Positions 45,651-53,952 of a stretch of 64,000 bases of DNA are shown in pieces. Under the pieces are notes generated by a model that did not search any database, was not told where the DNA came from, and worked only from the letters and a program-made list of their open reading frames with translations. Made by a program: the position numbers and the translations under genes. Position 1 is the first letter of the stretch. Every line of letters starts with the position of its first letter. Origin of the DNA: an uncultured Prevotellaceae bacterium (lineage in GTDB: Bacteria; Bacteroidota; Bacteroidia; Bacteroidales; Bacteroidaceae); NCBI GenBank assembly GCA_902774815.1, contig CACYJV010000006.1, positions 45,785 to 109,784 on the forward strand, read 5' to 3'.

Positions 45651-46520
45651 ATGCACACAAAAGAAGAAAAAATGGCGGCTTTCGGGCGCTATCTCGATGT
45701 TTTGGATGCCTTACGTGAGAACTGTCCGTGGGATAAGAAGCAGACAAACGAAAGCTTGCGCCCAAACACGATTGAAGAAACTTTTGAACTGGCAGATGCC
45801 TTGATGAAGGACGATAAAAACGAAATTTGCAAGGAACTGGGCGACGTGTTGCTGCACATCTGCTTCTATGCACGCATCGGTGAAGAACAGGGTGATTTCG
45901 ATATTGTCGACGTTTGCAACCGCTCTGCCGATAAGCTCATCTTCCGCCATCCTCACGTCTATCATCCCTCGCAGGTGGGTGCCGAGCATCCGAAACCACT
46001 GCCTTACGTGCCTGAAGATGGTGAGTCTGATGCCGAAACCGAGGGCTTTTCGAAGGCTAAGACGGTGAACCAGGTGCTTGAAAACTGGGAACAAATCAAG
46101 CTGAAGGAGAAGGATGGAAACAAGCGTGTGCTGTCGGGTGTTCCCAATTCGCTTCCATCGCTCATCAAGGCCTATCGCATTCAGGACAAGGCCCGCAACG
46201 TGGGCTTCGACTGGGAGGACCGTCAGGACGTGTGGAAGAAAGTGCGCGAGGAGCTGGATGAACTGGAAGCCGAACTGCAGAAGGACGACCGTGAGAAGTC
46301 AACACGTGAGTTGGGCGATTTCCTCTTTTCTGTCATCAACGCAGCCCGCCTGTATAAGCTGAATCCAGACAATGCCTTGGAGCATACAAACCAGAAATTC
46401 ATCCGTCGATTCAACTATGTTGAGGAACATTCCATTCGCTCTGGTAAACCTCTGACAGAGATGACGTTACAGGAAATGGATGAACTTTGGAATGAAGCCA
46501 AGCGCCAGGAGCGTGAATAA
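45651..46520 (+). CDS. mazG: Nucleoside triphosphate pyrophosphohydrolase MazG
   Basis: 289-aa cytoplasmic NTP pyrophosphohydrolase. The start at 45651 (MHTKEEKMAAFGRYLDVLDALRENCPWDKKQT) follows the promoter; a longer frame begins before it. Two MazG domains are visible, each with an ExxE...ExxD metal pattern: EETFELADALMK...ELGDVLLH and ELDELEAELQK...ELGDFLFS. Length is usual. Confidence 0.95.
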   Translation: MHTKEEKMAAFGRYLDVLDALRENCPWDKKQTNESLRPNTIEETFELADALMKDDKNEICKELGDVLLHICFYARIGEEQGDFDIVDVCNRSADKLIFRHPHVYHPSQVGAEHPKPLPYVPEDGESDAETEGFSKAKTVNQVLENWEQIKLKEKDGNKRVLSGVPNSLPSLIKAYRIQDKARNVGFDWEDRQDVWKKVREELDELEAELQKDDREKSTRELGDFLFSVINAARLYKLNPDNALEHTNQKFIRRFNYVEEHSIRSGKPLTEMTLQEMDELWNEAKRQERE

Positions 46521-46543
46521 CATGAAATTAAAACGATGAAGAT

Positions 46544-47113
46544 ATGAAAAAACTGTGTTTTGCCGTTGTGGTCTTTGCTGCCATGATGTTTGCCACGACA
46601 GGTTGTCGGCAGACACCTGCGGCCCAAGAAGTCGCCGTTGATTCCGATACCATCGTGCCCCTCGACACGTTTATTGAAGTCGATTCAACAGTCTATGGTG
46701 TATGCGGCGAAGGTACTGCCATGCACACACTTGAACTGGTCACCGACGGTGGCGACACACTCTACTACACCTATCAGGTGGAAGAAGATGCCGATGTCAT
46801 CGGTGGTCTGATGGTGGGCGACCGCCTGGCTGTGATGGGTAAGACCGACGATCATGGACTTGTGGCAAAGAAGATGATCAACCTCACGACGCTTCTGGGC
46901 AAGTGGACGAGCCTCGACAAGAACTTCGAGATAGTTGAAGGAGGACTTGTCAACTCCAATGTCGAGGCCGAGAGCAATCCTTGGGTGTCGTGGAAAATCC
47001 TGAATGGCCACCTGCTGCTGAACACCGATACGTTCGATATTGTCGAACTGGGTGCCGACAGCCTCTACATTGAAAACGACAAAGGCATTTTCGTCTATAA
47101 AAGAGCCATCTGA
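46544..47113 (+). CDS. Lipocalin-like lipoprotein
   Basis: 189-aa lipoprotein (Cys21 in MMFATTGC). The mature part has no strong family match I can name. The LLGKWTS segment (about residue 122 on) followed by beta strands resembles lipocalin-like domains of Bacteroidetes. It sits between mazG (23 nt) and rnz, whose ATG overlaps its stop. Confidence 0.6.
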   Translation: MKKLCFAVVVFAAMMFATTGCRQTPAAQEVAVDSDTIVPLDTFIEVDSTVYGVCGEGTAMHTLELVTDGGDTLYYTYQVEEDADVIGGLMVGDRLAVMGKTDDHGLVAKKMINLTTLLGKWTSLDKNFEIVEGGLVNSNVEAESNPWVSWKILNGHLLLNTDTFDIVELGADSLYIENDKGIFVYKRAI

Positions 47114-48030
47114 TGGAGCCTTTTCGCGTACACATTTTGGGTTGTGGAAGTGCTCTCCCCACGTTGAAGCACAACTCTTCAGCACAGGTTGTCGAGATTC
47201 GCGGCAAGCTCTTCCTTGTCGATTGTGGTGAGGGCACACAGGTGTTGTTGCGCCGTTCGCACATCAGTTTTACGAAGATCAGTGCCGTATTCATTTCCCA
47301 TTTGCATGGCGACCATTGCTTTGGGCTCATAGGGATGATCTCGACATTCGGTCTGCTGGGACGTACTGCCACGCTTCATGTCTATGCACCTGCTGCCCTT
47401 GAGCCATTGTTGCAGGAGCAGATGCGCATGTTCTGCTTCGGATTGGAGTTCGAGGTGGTGTTCCATGCCGTTGACACAACGCGCCATCAGGTCATCTATG
47501 AAGACCGCTCGCTGACTGTCGAGAGCCTGCCCCTTGAGCACCGCGTACCCTGTTGTGGCTTCCTGTTTCGTGAAAAGCCAACGTTGCCACATATCCGACG
47601 TGACATGATTGATGCCTACGACATTCCCGTCAGCCAAATCAACAACATCAAGGCTGGGGCCGACTGGACCACCGACGATGGGGAGGTGGTACCCAACAGC
47701 CGTCTGACCACCCCGGCAGATGAGCCACGCAGCTATGCTTATTGCTCCGACACCCGCTACATCCCCACGCTCCATGAGCTCGTTGCCGGTGCCAACGTCC
47801 TGTATCATGAAAGCACATACGACCAGGAGAACATTGAACGTGCACGCAAATACTGGCACAGCACGGCCTACGATGCTGCTTGTGTGGCTCGCGATGCCCA
47901 TGTAGGACGCCTGCTGCTTGGACACTATAGTGCCCGCTATGAGGACGAGGAGAAGCTGTTGAAGGAAGCCCGCGCTGTGTTCCCTGAGAGCTACCTGAGC
48001 GATGAAGGGCAAGTCGTCGAAGTGATGTAA
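47113..48030 (+). CDS. rnz: Ribonuclease Z
   Basis: 305-aa metallo-beta-lactamase-fold endoribonuclease that trims tRNA 3' trailers. The metal site is HLHGDHCFG (about residues 63-71), with further ligands expected in the SDTRY and LGHYSARY blocks (about 213 and 270). The length fits the short bacterial form. The ATG overlaps the preceding TGA. Confidence 0.96.
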   Translation: MEPFRVHILGCGSALPTLKHNSSAQVVEIRGKLFLVDCGEGTQVLLRRSHISFTKISAVFISHLHGDHCFGLIGMISTFGLLGRTATLHVYAPAALEPLLQEQMRMFCFGLEFEVVFHAVDTTRHQVIYEDRSLTVESLPLEHRVPCCGFLFREKPTLPHIRRDMIDAYDIPVSQINNIKAGADWTTDDGEVVPNSRLTTPADEPRSYAYCSDTRYIPTLHELVAGANVLYHESTYDQENIERARKYWHSTAYDAACVARDAHVGRLLLGHYSARYEDEEKLLKEARAVFPESYLSDEGQVVEVM

Positions 48031-48131
48031 AATTGCTGCAAATGTACCTGAATATTGGATTTATGCGTTAAATAATCTTAATAATGCATTTAATCCCCTC
48101 GTCAGCGCATCGTTTTTACGGAAAATATGAC

Positions 48132-48139
48132 TATCTTTG
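48132..48139 (+). promoter_or_regulatory. Putative promoter of the mini secreted protein
   Basis: TATCTTTG, 32 nt upstream of the ATG at 48172. The -33 box is weak. Confidence 0.5.
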
Positions 48140-48171
48140 CCAAAACTATAGTGAAATAACGTATACGTAAT

Positions 48172-48480
48172 ATGGTAAAAACTTTACTTAAGATTTCATT
48201 AGCAGGCCTTCTTGTCATGGGCGTATCTGTGTCAGTCGCAGCTGCACCTGCCGTTGAGATTATCGACAACGACTTCCAGAGCATTGGTATCAGTGTTGAA
48301 GAATCAACGGTACATGTCACCGGTGCTGCTGGCGAAGTCCTCTATGTCTACAACGTGGCAGGTGTTCGCGTGAAGAGCATTAGGATTGATGGCGACGACA
48401 AGCGTTTCGACCTGAATCTTCCCAAGGGTTGCTACATCCTGAAGGTTGGCAAGACGGTACGCAAGGTTTCCATCCGATAA
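48172..48480 (+). CDS. Mini secreted protein resembling an isolated sorting domain
   Basis: 102-aa protein. After a signal peptide (cleavage near AAAAPA, residues 24-27), the rest looks like only the C-terminal sorting/Por-type domain of large secreted proteins: VLYVYNVAGVRVKSIRI, then LPKGCYILKVGKTVRKVSIR. There is no catalytic region. It has its own promoter and so is probably expressed. It could be a remnant of a larger protein or a functional small protein. Confidence 0.65.
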   Translation: MVKTLLKISLAGLLVMGVSVSVAAAPAVEIIDNDFQSIGISVEESTVHVTGAAGEVLYVYNVAGVRVKSIRIDGDDKRFDLNLPKGCYILKVGKTVRKVSIR

Positions 48481-48586
48481 AAGGCTGCTGTCTCTTTATC
48501 GCAAGACTTACACACATCCTCCTTTGACAGGACGGGTCCCTTCAGGGCGTTCGTCCTGTTGAAATGACTTAACGGCAACACACAAC

Positions 48587-50167
48587 TTGAGAAAGTATCG
48601 ACTACTTATTCTCCTGTTCTTTGTGGCTATTTTTTTGCAGTCGTGCCATGAAGACGATTCTCATTCGGGCATACACCTGTCGATGAGCGATTTGTTGTCG
48701 TTGCGAGATTCCTCCCTTATTCTGAACGAAGCTGCCATCAGGCACTCCATTTCGCGTTTTGTACGTGCTGACAATGACTCGGCTCAGGCTGACCGCTATG
48801 CACGTCGCTATTATGGTGCAGGCCGTCCTCTGCTGTGGGTTGACCGTCTGGGGGCTGACCAGCGAGCCGACACCATGCTTGCCTTCCTCGACGATGTGGC
48901 TAAGATGGGCTTCAGCGAGCAGCGGTTCCGTGTGAAGCAGATCACCAAAGACCTTCAGCGCCTGCGGCAGCTTGACTTCTCAGATGCCCATCCCCTGAAC
49001 ACCGTGCTGGCTCGCCTTGAGTACAACCTCACCAAAGCCTACCTGAACTATGCTGTAGGACAGGGGTTTGGCTTCATGAACCCACGTGCCGTGCTCAACC
49101 ACTTCGACGTGAAGGACAGCGATTCAGTACACGTGACCTATCACAGGCTGTTCGATATTCCCATGAAGTTTGCCGACGAATCCTTCTATGAGCGTGCCTA
49201 TGGCAAGGTTCGGCACGACAGCATTTCGCCATTCCTGCACGACCTACAGCCCCGAAACCCCTTTTATCACCGCTTGCTGACCATGCTCAACGACGACAGC
49301 CTTGATGCCAAGGACCGTCCAAAGATACTCTGCAACATGGAGCGCTGCCGTTGGCGTCTGGCCGATCAGCCCTATGAGCACCGCAAGTATGTGCTTGTCA
49401 ACATTCCTGCCTACCGCCTGTGGGCCGTCGATGGCGACAGCATACTGACCATGCGTGTGGGATGTGGCACTTCGAAGACCAAGACTCCCTTGCTGAGCAG
49501 CCACATCAAGCGCCTGGAGGTCAATCCCCAGTGGGTCATTCCGCGCAGCATCATCGAGAAGGACATTGTCCGCCATGTGGGCGACTACTCCTATTTTGAG
49601 CGCAGGCACTACTTTGTGCGCAACAGGAGGACTGGCAAGAACGTTCCTTTGGAGAACGTCACCTGGTCGATGCTCATGGACAAGAACTACCTGGTCATAC
49701 AGGAGGGTGGGGCAGGCAATTCACTGGGCCGTATCATTTTCCGTTTCGACAACAACTTCTCCGTCTATCTGCACGACACTTCGACACCAGGTTTCTTCAG
49801 CCGCAACGAAAGGGCTGTGTCGCATGGCTGTGTGCGAGTCCAGCAGCCCTTCGACCTTGCCAAGTTCCTGCTTGGGCAGAATGACGGGGAACTGATTGAC
49901 AAGATAGGCTACTCGATGAAGGCAGACGTCAGTGTGTTGGGCAGCAACAGGCGTCGCAGCTATGCTGATGACGAAGACTATGTGCCCCCCTTGGACACCC
50001 TCGACCGCTCACGCCTCATCAGTCATTGCGAGGTGAAGCCCGAAGTGCCCATCTTCCTCACCTATTTCACGCTCTTCGAAACCCCTGACGGCTCACTTCA
50101 CAAGTATGCCGACGTCTATGGCTTCGACCGAGTCATCTACAAAAACATCAAGTCCTACATACAGTGA
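48587..50167 (+). CDS. L,D-transpeptidase family lipoprotein (YcbB type)
   Basis: 526-aa predicted lipoprotein. It starts at TTG 48587 (MRKYRLLILLFFVAIFLQSC; acylated Cys20). The YkuD catalytic motif is SHGCVRV with Cys415 as nucleophile, preceded by the HDTSTP histidine. The N-terminal half has the scaffold of YcbB/LdtD-type enzymes, which make 3-3 cross-links in peptidoglycan. The stop overlaps the sigma-factor GTG. Confidence 0.9.
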   Translation: MRKYRLLILLFFVAIFLQSCHEDDSHSGIHLSMSDLLSLRDSSLILNEAAIRHSISRFVRADNDSAQADRYARRYYGAGRPLLWVDRLGADQRADTMLAFLDDVAKMGFSEQRFRVKQITKDLQRLRQLDFSDAHPLNTVLARLEYNLTKAYLNYAVGQGFGFMNPRAVLNHFDVKDSDSVHVTYHRLFDIPMKFADESFYERAYGKVRHDSISPFLHDLQPRNPFYHRLLTMLNDDSLDAKDRPKILCNMERCRWRLADQPYEHRKYVLVNIPAYRLWAVDGDSILTMRVGCGTSKTKTPLLSSHIKRLEVNPQWVIPRSIIEKDIVRHVGDYSYFERRHYFVRNRRTGKNVPLENVTWSMLMDKNYLVIQEGGAGNSLGRIIFRFDNNFSVYLHDTSTPGFFSRNERAVSHGCVRVQQPFDLAKFLLGQNDGELIDKIGYSMKADVSVLGSNRRRSYADDEDYVPPLDTLDRSRLISHCEVKPEVPIFLTYFTLFETPDGSLHKYADVYGFDRVIYKNIKSYIQ

Positions 50168-50709
50168 ACTACGACGATAAGACCATCACGCAGATGCTAT
50201 CCGACCCGAAGAAGCAGCGTCAGGCTTTCTCCATGGTAGTCAGCCAGTACAGCGAACCGCTCTACTGGAAGATTCGTCGTATCGTCTTGAACCATGACGA
50301 TGCCAACGATGTGCTGCAGAACGTGTTCCTGAAGGCATGGAACAATCTTGGCGACTTCCAGCAGAAGTCAAAGATTTCCACCTGGCTCTATCGCATAGCC
50401 GTCAATGAGTCACTCGACTTCCTGCGCCGACAGAAGACAGCCTCCATGGTCAGTGCCGACGAAGACATCATGGTGGGCAACAGGCTGATGGCCGATGAGT
50501 ACTTCGATGGCGACGAGGCCCAGGCCTTGCTGCAGGAGGCCATCTCACGTCTGCCCGATGTTCAGCGCACTGTTTTCACACTCCGCTACTACGACGAGAT
50601 GAAGTACTCCGAGATGAGCCGTCTGCTGACTACCAGCGAGGGTGCATTGAAGGCCAGCTACCATCTTGCGGTGAAGAAAATCTCAGAATATGTACGCGCA
50701 CGCGAATAA
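50164..50709 (+). CDS. ECF-type RNA polymerase sigma factor
   Basis: 181-aa sigma-70 factor with only region 2 (ILNHDDANDVLQNVFLKAWNNLGDFQQKSKISTWLYRIAVNESLDFLR) and region 4 (about residues 118-172, VQRTVFTLRYYDEMKYSEMSRLLTTSEGALKASYHLAVKKI). The start is GTG 50164, overlapping the previous stop as GTGA, which suggests translational coupling with the L,D-transpeptidase. Target promoters unknown. Confidence 0.93.
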   Translation: MNYDDKTITQMLSDPKKQRQAFSMVVSQYSEPLYWKIRRIVLNHDDANDVLQNVFLKAWNNLGDFQQKSKISTWLYRIAVNESLDFLRRQKTASMVSADEDIMVGNRLMADEYFDGDEAQALLQEAISRLPDVQRTVFTLRYYDEMKYSEMSRLLTTSEGALKASYHLAVKKISEYVRARE

Positions 50710-50783
50710 TAATAAAAAAGTGAAGATGGGTTAAACCTTTATGGTCTTGACTCGTCATAACAATAACAAAAGAAACCATTACG

Positions 50784-51158
50784 ATGATTAAAGAAGAAAA
50801 ATATCTCGTCGACCGATTTGGCAAGAAGCAGCCATTCAGCGTTCCTGAGGGCTACTTCGACCAGTTTGCCTCGCAGTTCATGGAGAATCTTCCTGAGCGC
50901 GAGGAAGAAGCTGTCGTTGTCAGATTGGATTCACATTCCCGTTGGAGCCGCCTGCGCCATTGGGCTGCTGCCGCATGTCTGGCCGTTGCCTTGGCAGGTG
51001 CTGGCATGTGGGCATTCCAAGGCGAATCGCCAAAGGCTACGGGTGCGGCTGATGCCGACCAGTTTGCCTCCTCCAACTACAACACCGCCATCGACCAGGC
51101 TGCCGACTATGCCATGATGGACAATGGCGACATCTATGCCTATGTATCTGGCTATTAA
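50784..51158 (+). CDS. Probable anti-sigma-like membrane protein
   Basis: 124-aa protein with one membrane helix (about residues 60-78, WAAAACLAVALAGAGMWAF). The conserved N-terminus EEKYLVDRFGKKQPFSVPEGYFDQFASQ recurs after ECF sigma genes in Bacteroidales. It is a candidate anti-sigma factor by position, size and topology; no zinc motif or known anti-sigma fold is visible. Confidence 0.5.
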   Translation: MIKEEKYLVDRFGKKQPFSVPEGYFDQFASQFMENLPEREEEAVVVRLDSHSRWSRLRHWAAAACLAVALAGAGMWAFQGESPKATGAADADQFASSNYNTAIDQAADYAMMDNGDIYAYVSGY

Positions 51159-51197
51159 ACACGAACCGACCGTCAGGCTATTAAGAGAGTAGAAGAA

Positions 51198-51626
51198 ATG
51201 AAGAAGACCATCATCCTTTCATTGCTCTTGCTGACGTCTATCTGCGTCAGTGCACAGCAACCCAAGTTCGACCCCGCCAAGTTCGATGCCGATCTTGAGC
51301 AATTCATCACCACCGAGGCTTGCCTTTCACCGCAGCAGGCATCGGCCTTTTTCCCTGTCTATCGTGAGATGTTGCGCAAGGAGCGTGTGCTGTTCGACCA
51401 GATGCGCCGCTACCGCCATCGTGACACCAGCGATGATGCTGCCTGCCGTGATGCCATTGAGCATCAGGACAAGCTCGACATCCAGATCAAGGAGATTCAA
51501 CAAGAGTATCACAATAAGTTCATGAAGATACTGCCCGAAGGCAAGGTTTTCAAGATTCTCCGTGCCGAGGAGAAGTTCCATCGGCAGGCATTCCGCCGCA
51601 TGGCAAGGCCGCAGTTCAGGCCGTAG
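51198..51626 (+). CDS. Spy/CpxP-like periplasmic protein
   Basis: 142-aa exported helical protein (signal peptide to CVSA, about residue 18). The body is alpha-helical with many charged residues (KFDADLEQFITTEACLSPQQASAFFPVYREMLRKERVLFDQMRRYR), as in Spy/CpxP-type chaperones. With the sigma factor and membrane protein it resembles an envelope-stress module. truA starts 13 nt after its stop. Confidence 0.55.
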   Translation: MKKTIILSLLLLTSICVSAQQPKFDPAKFDADLEQFITTEACLSPQQASAFFPVYREMLRKERVLFDQMRRYRHRDTSDDAACRDAIEHQDKLDIQIKEIQQEYHNKFMKILPEGKVFKILRAEEKFHRQAFRRMARPQFRP

Positions 51627-51639
51627 AATGGATTCCTCA

Positions 51640-52392
51640 ATGCAACGCTATTTCATCACACTCTCTTTCGATGGCGCCCGATACCATGGATGGCAGGTTC
51701 AGCCCAATGGTACAACTGTGCAGGAGCAACTGCAACAGGCGCTAACCACACTGCTCCGTCAGCCCATAGAGGTTGTCGGAGCTGGTCGTACTGATGCAGG
51801 TGTCCATGCCCGGATGATGGTGGCCCATGCTGATGTTGATCCGTCGCTCTGTGCTGATGCCAGTGTGCTCGATGCCCGTCAGATGGCTTATCGCCTGAAC
51901 CGAATCCTGCCCTGCGACATTGCTGTCCAGAAAGTCGAGCTGGTGGCTCCCGACATGCATGCCCGCTTCAGTGCCACCTCGCGCACATATCACTATTATC
52001 TTCATACGACCAAGGACCCTTTCTTGCACAATCGCTCGTGGGAGACACACTACGACTTGGACTTCCCACTCATGAACGAGGCTGCCCAATGGCTGCTCAG
52101 CCAGGACGACTTCGCTGCCTTCTGCAAGACAGGTGCCGACGTCAAGACCACCATCTGCCATCTCACCCATGCCCAGTGGCACCAGCTGTCGCCCACAGAG
52201 TGGCGTTTTGAGATCACAGCCAACCGCTTCCTTCGCAACATGGTGCGTGCCGTAGTGGGTACGCTGGTTGAGGTGGGGCGCCACCGCATGTCCCTGTCGC
52301 AGTTCCATCAGGTGGTTCTCAGCCATAGCCGTACGAAAGCAGGCGAGAGCATGCCTGCCCACGCGCTCTATCTGGTAGATATTCAGTATTAA
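51640..52392 (+). CDS. truA: tRNA pseudouridine(38-40) synthase
   Basis: 250-aa enzyme forming pseudouridine at tRNA positions 38-40. I take ATG 51640 (MQRYFITLSFDGARYHGWQVQPNG); ATG 51628 is an alternative that adds four residues. The catalytic Asp is in GRTDAGVHA. RFSATSRTYHYYLH and FLRNMVRAVVGTLVEVG are intact. Confidence 0.95.
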   Translation: MQRYFITLSFDGARYHGWQVQPNGTTVQEQLQQALTTLLRQPIEVVGAGRTDAGVHARMMVAHADVDPSLCADASVLDARQMAYRLNRILPCDIAVQKVELVAPDMHARFSATSRTYHYYLHTTKDPFLHNRSWETHYDLDFPLMNEAAQWLLSQDDFAAFCKTGADVKTTICHLTHAQWHQLSPTEWRFEITANRFLRNMVRAVVGTLVEVGRHRMSLSQFHQVVLSHSRTKAGESMPAHALYLVDIQY

Positions 52393-52399
52393 ATATTTA

Positions 52400-52461
52400 G
52401 AAGTTAAAGAAGTTATAGAATTATAGAAGTTAAAGAAGTTATAGAAGTTAATGAAGTTAAG
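52400..52461. repeat. 9-bp tandem repeat after truA
   Basis: Seven units of GAAGTTAAA or GAAGTTATA and close variants; one is 8 bp. Complementary AACTTCC repeats follow at 52542-52569, so a long imperfect hairpin can form across an 80-nt loop. Confidence 0.8.
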
Positions 52462-52592
52462 GACATTAGCCCGGTCACTTGGGGTTCCATTATGGAGTTT
52501 TAAGAACAAAGAGTGTTGTCCTTTGACTTCTGAGCGAAGCGATAACTTCCTTTATCTTCCTTAACTTCCAAAAGTTTAGTTAGTAAAAGAAA

Positions 52593-53513
52593 ATGTTCTG
52601 GCTCATCTTCGCATTCATCTCAGCAGTCTTGCTGGGCATTTATGACAGTTTCAAGAAAAACGCGCTCGACAACAATGCAGTCATTCCCGTGTTGCTGCTG
52701 AACACGGTGTTCTGCTCGCTCATCTTCATTCCGTTCATCCTCCTGTCGCAATTCACCTCAGCCCTCGACGGCAGCATCTTCCACGTGGCCACGGGCACAT
52801 GGCATGAGCACAAGTACATCCTGCTGAAGAGTGCCATCGTGCTCTCGTCGTGGCTGTTTGGCTATTTCGGCATGAAGCATCTCCCCCTGACCATCGTCGG
52901 TCCCATCAACGCCACACGGCCTGTCATGGTGCTTGTAGGTGCCCTGCTGGTGTTTGGCGAACGGCTGAACCTCTACCAGTGGATAGGTGTGTGGCTTGCC
53001 GTGGTGTCGTTTCTGTTGCTGAGCCATACCGGCAAGAAGGAGGGCATCGACTTCCGCCATAACCGCTGGATTGTCTGCACATTGCTGGCTGCCATGCTGG
53101 GCGCCATCAGCGGACTCTACGACAAGTACCTCATGGCTTCGCCTGCCGATGGTGGGGTAGGGCTCGACCGCATGCTGGTGCAAAGCTGGTACAACATCTA
53201 TCAGACGCTCATGATGGCAGCCATGCTGGTCATCCTTTGGTGGCCGGCACACCATCGCACGACACCCTTCCGATGGACGTGGAGCATTCCGTTGGTCAGC
53301 ATATTCCTGAGCACGGCCGACTTCCTCTACTTCTATTCCCTCAGCCTGCCTGGTGCCCTCATCAGCGTCGTCAGCATGGTCAGGCGCAGTTCAGTGGCCG
53401 TCAGCTTCCTCATCGGGGCATGGTTCTTCCATGAGAAGAACCTCCGCAGCAAAGCCCTCGACCTGGCCCTCGTGCTCCTCGGCATGCTGTTCCTGTACTT
53501 GGGAAGCCGGTGA
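52593..53513 (+). CDS. EamA/DMT family transporter
   Basis: 306-aa membrane protein with about ten hydrophobic helices in two EamA-like halves (helix-rich 1-150 and 155-306). A conserved PINATRPVMVLVGALLVFGERLN segment closes the first half. Substrate cannot be inferred. No signal peptide. It may be co-transcribed with truA, but the repeat region lies between. Confidence 0.85.
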   Translation: MFWLIFAFISAVLLGIYDSFKKNALDNNAVIPVLLLNTVFCSLIFIPFILLSQFTSALDGSIFHVATGTWHEHKYILLKSAIVLSSWLFGYFGMKHLPLTIVGPINATRPVMVLVGALLVFGERLNLYQWIGVWLAVVSFLLLSHTGKKEGIDFRHNRWIVCTLLAAMLGAISGLYDKYLMASPADGGVGLDRMLVQSWYNIYQTLMMAAMLVILWWPAHHRTTPFRWTWSIPLVSIFLSTADFLYFYSLSLPGALISVVSMVRRSSVAVSFLIGAWFFHEKNLRSKALDLALVLLGMLFLYLGSR

Positions 53514-53548
53514 TATTCCCTCAAGAATTTTGTGCCAAACTGAAGGGC

Positions 53549-53703
53549 ATCCCCACGTGTAGGGGCAGACTCCCGTGTCTGCCCGAACATCTGTGGGTTA
53601 TATTCCGAAAACGCCCTAAACACCGAAACCACGAAAAACTTCCTTGGTCGGCCCTTGGCCTCAAAATCAATAGAAAATCATTTCGAAAATCTATCATTGT
53701 CTG
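53549..53703. repeat. 155-bp composite repeat, copy A (upstream of dapA)
   Basis: It begins at ATCCCCAC, contains palindrome GGGCAGAC/GTCTGCCC at 53563-53584, then blocks such as TTCCGAAAAC, CCTTGGTCGGCC and CCTCAAAATC, and ends with GTCTG. It is clearly related, over its whole length, to 55107-55262 in the same orientation. Confidence 0.85.
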
Positions 53704-53781
53704 TTTGAATGATTTTGATTCAATTTTTGAATGATTTTGAGCGTAGCGAACCATTCCTTTTAACAACGGAACAGACGAAAC

Positions 53782-53934
53782 AAATTTGGTTTTTCGCACA
53801 CTTATTCGTCGCTCGGCGACGTAAGGAGACGCTTTCATAACGCAGTGGAGAAAGAACTTTGGCTTCGCCGAAAATACTTTCGTTCGGAAAAACTCAAATA
53901 AATTTGGTGTTTCGCTCACTTATTCGTATCTTTG
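53782..53934 (+). repeat. Promoter-bearing repeat, copy A (ahead of dapA)
   Basis: A structured element flanked on both sides by variants of TTTGGT...CACTTATTCGT. Its interior holds a CGTCGC/GCGACG hairpin and a 39-nt core (53825-53863) identical to the minus strand of 58410-58448. The right end carries the complete dapA promoter. Confidence 0.85.
53903..53934 (+). promoter_or_regulatory. dapA promoter within the repeat
   Basis: TTTG (53903-53906), 20 bp, TATCTTTG (53927-53934), then 18 nt to the dapA ATG. Confidence 0.75.
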
Positions 53935-53952
53935 CAAAAAATAACAGCAAGT

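Noticed and set aside
48527-48559. ACAGGACG/CGTCCTGT hairpin as terminator
   Set aside because: No T-tract follows and the stem is short; left out of the features.
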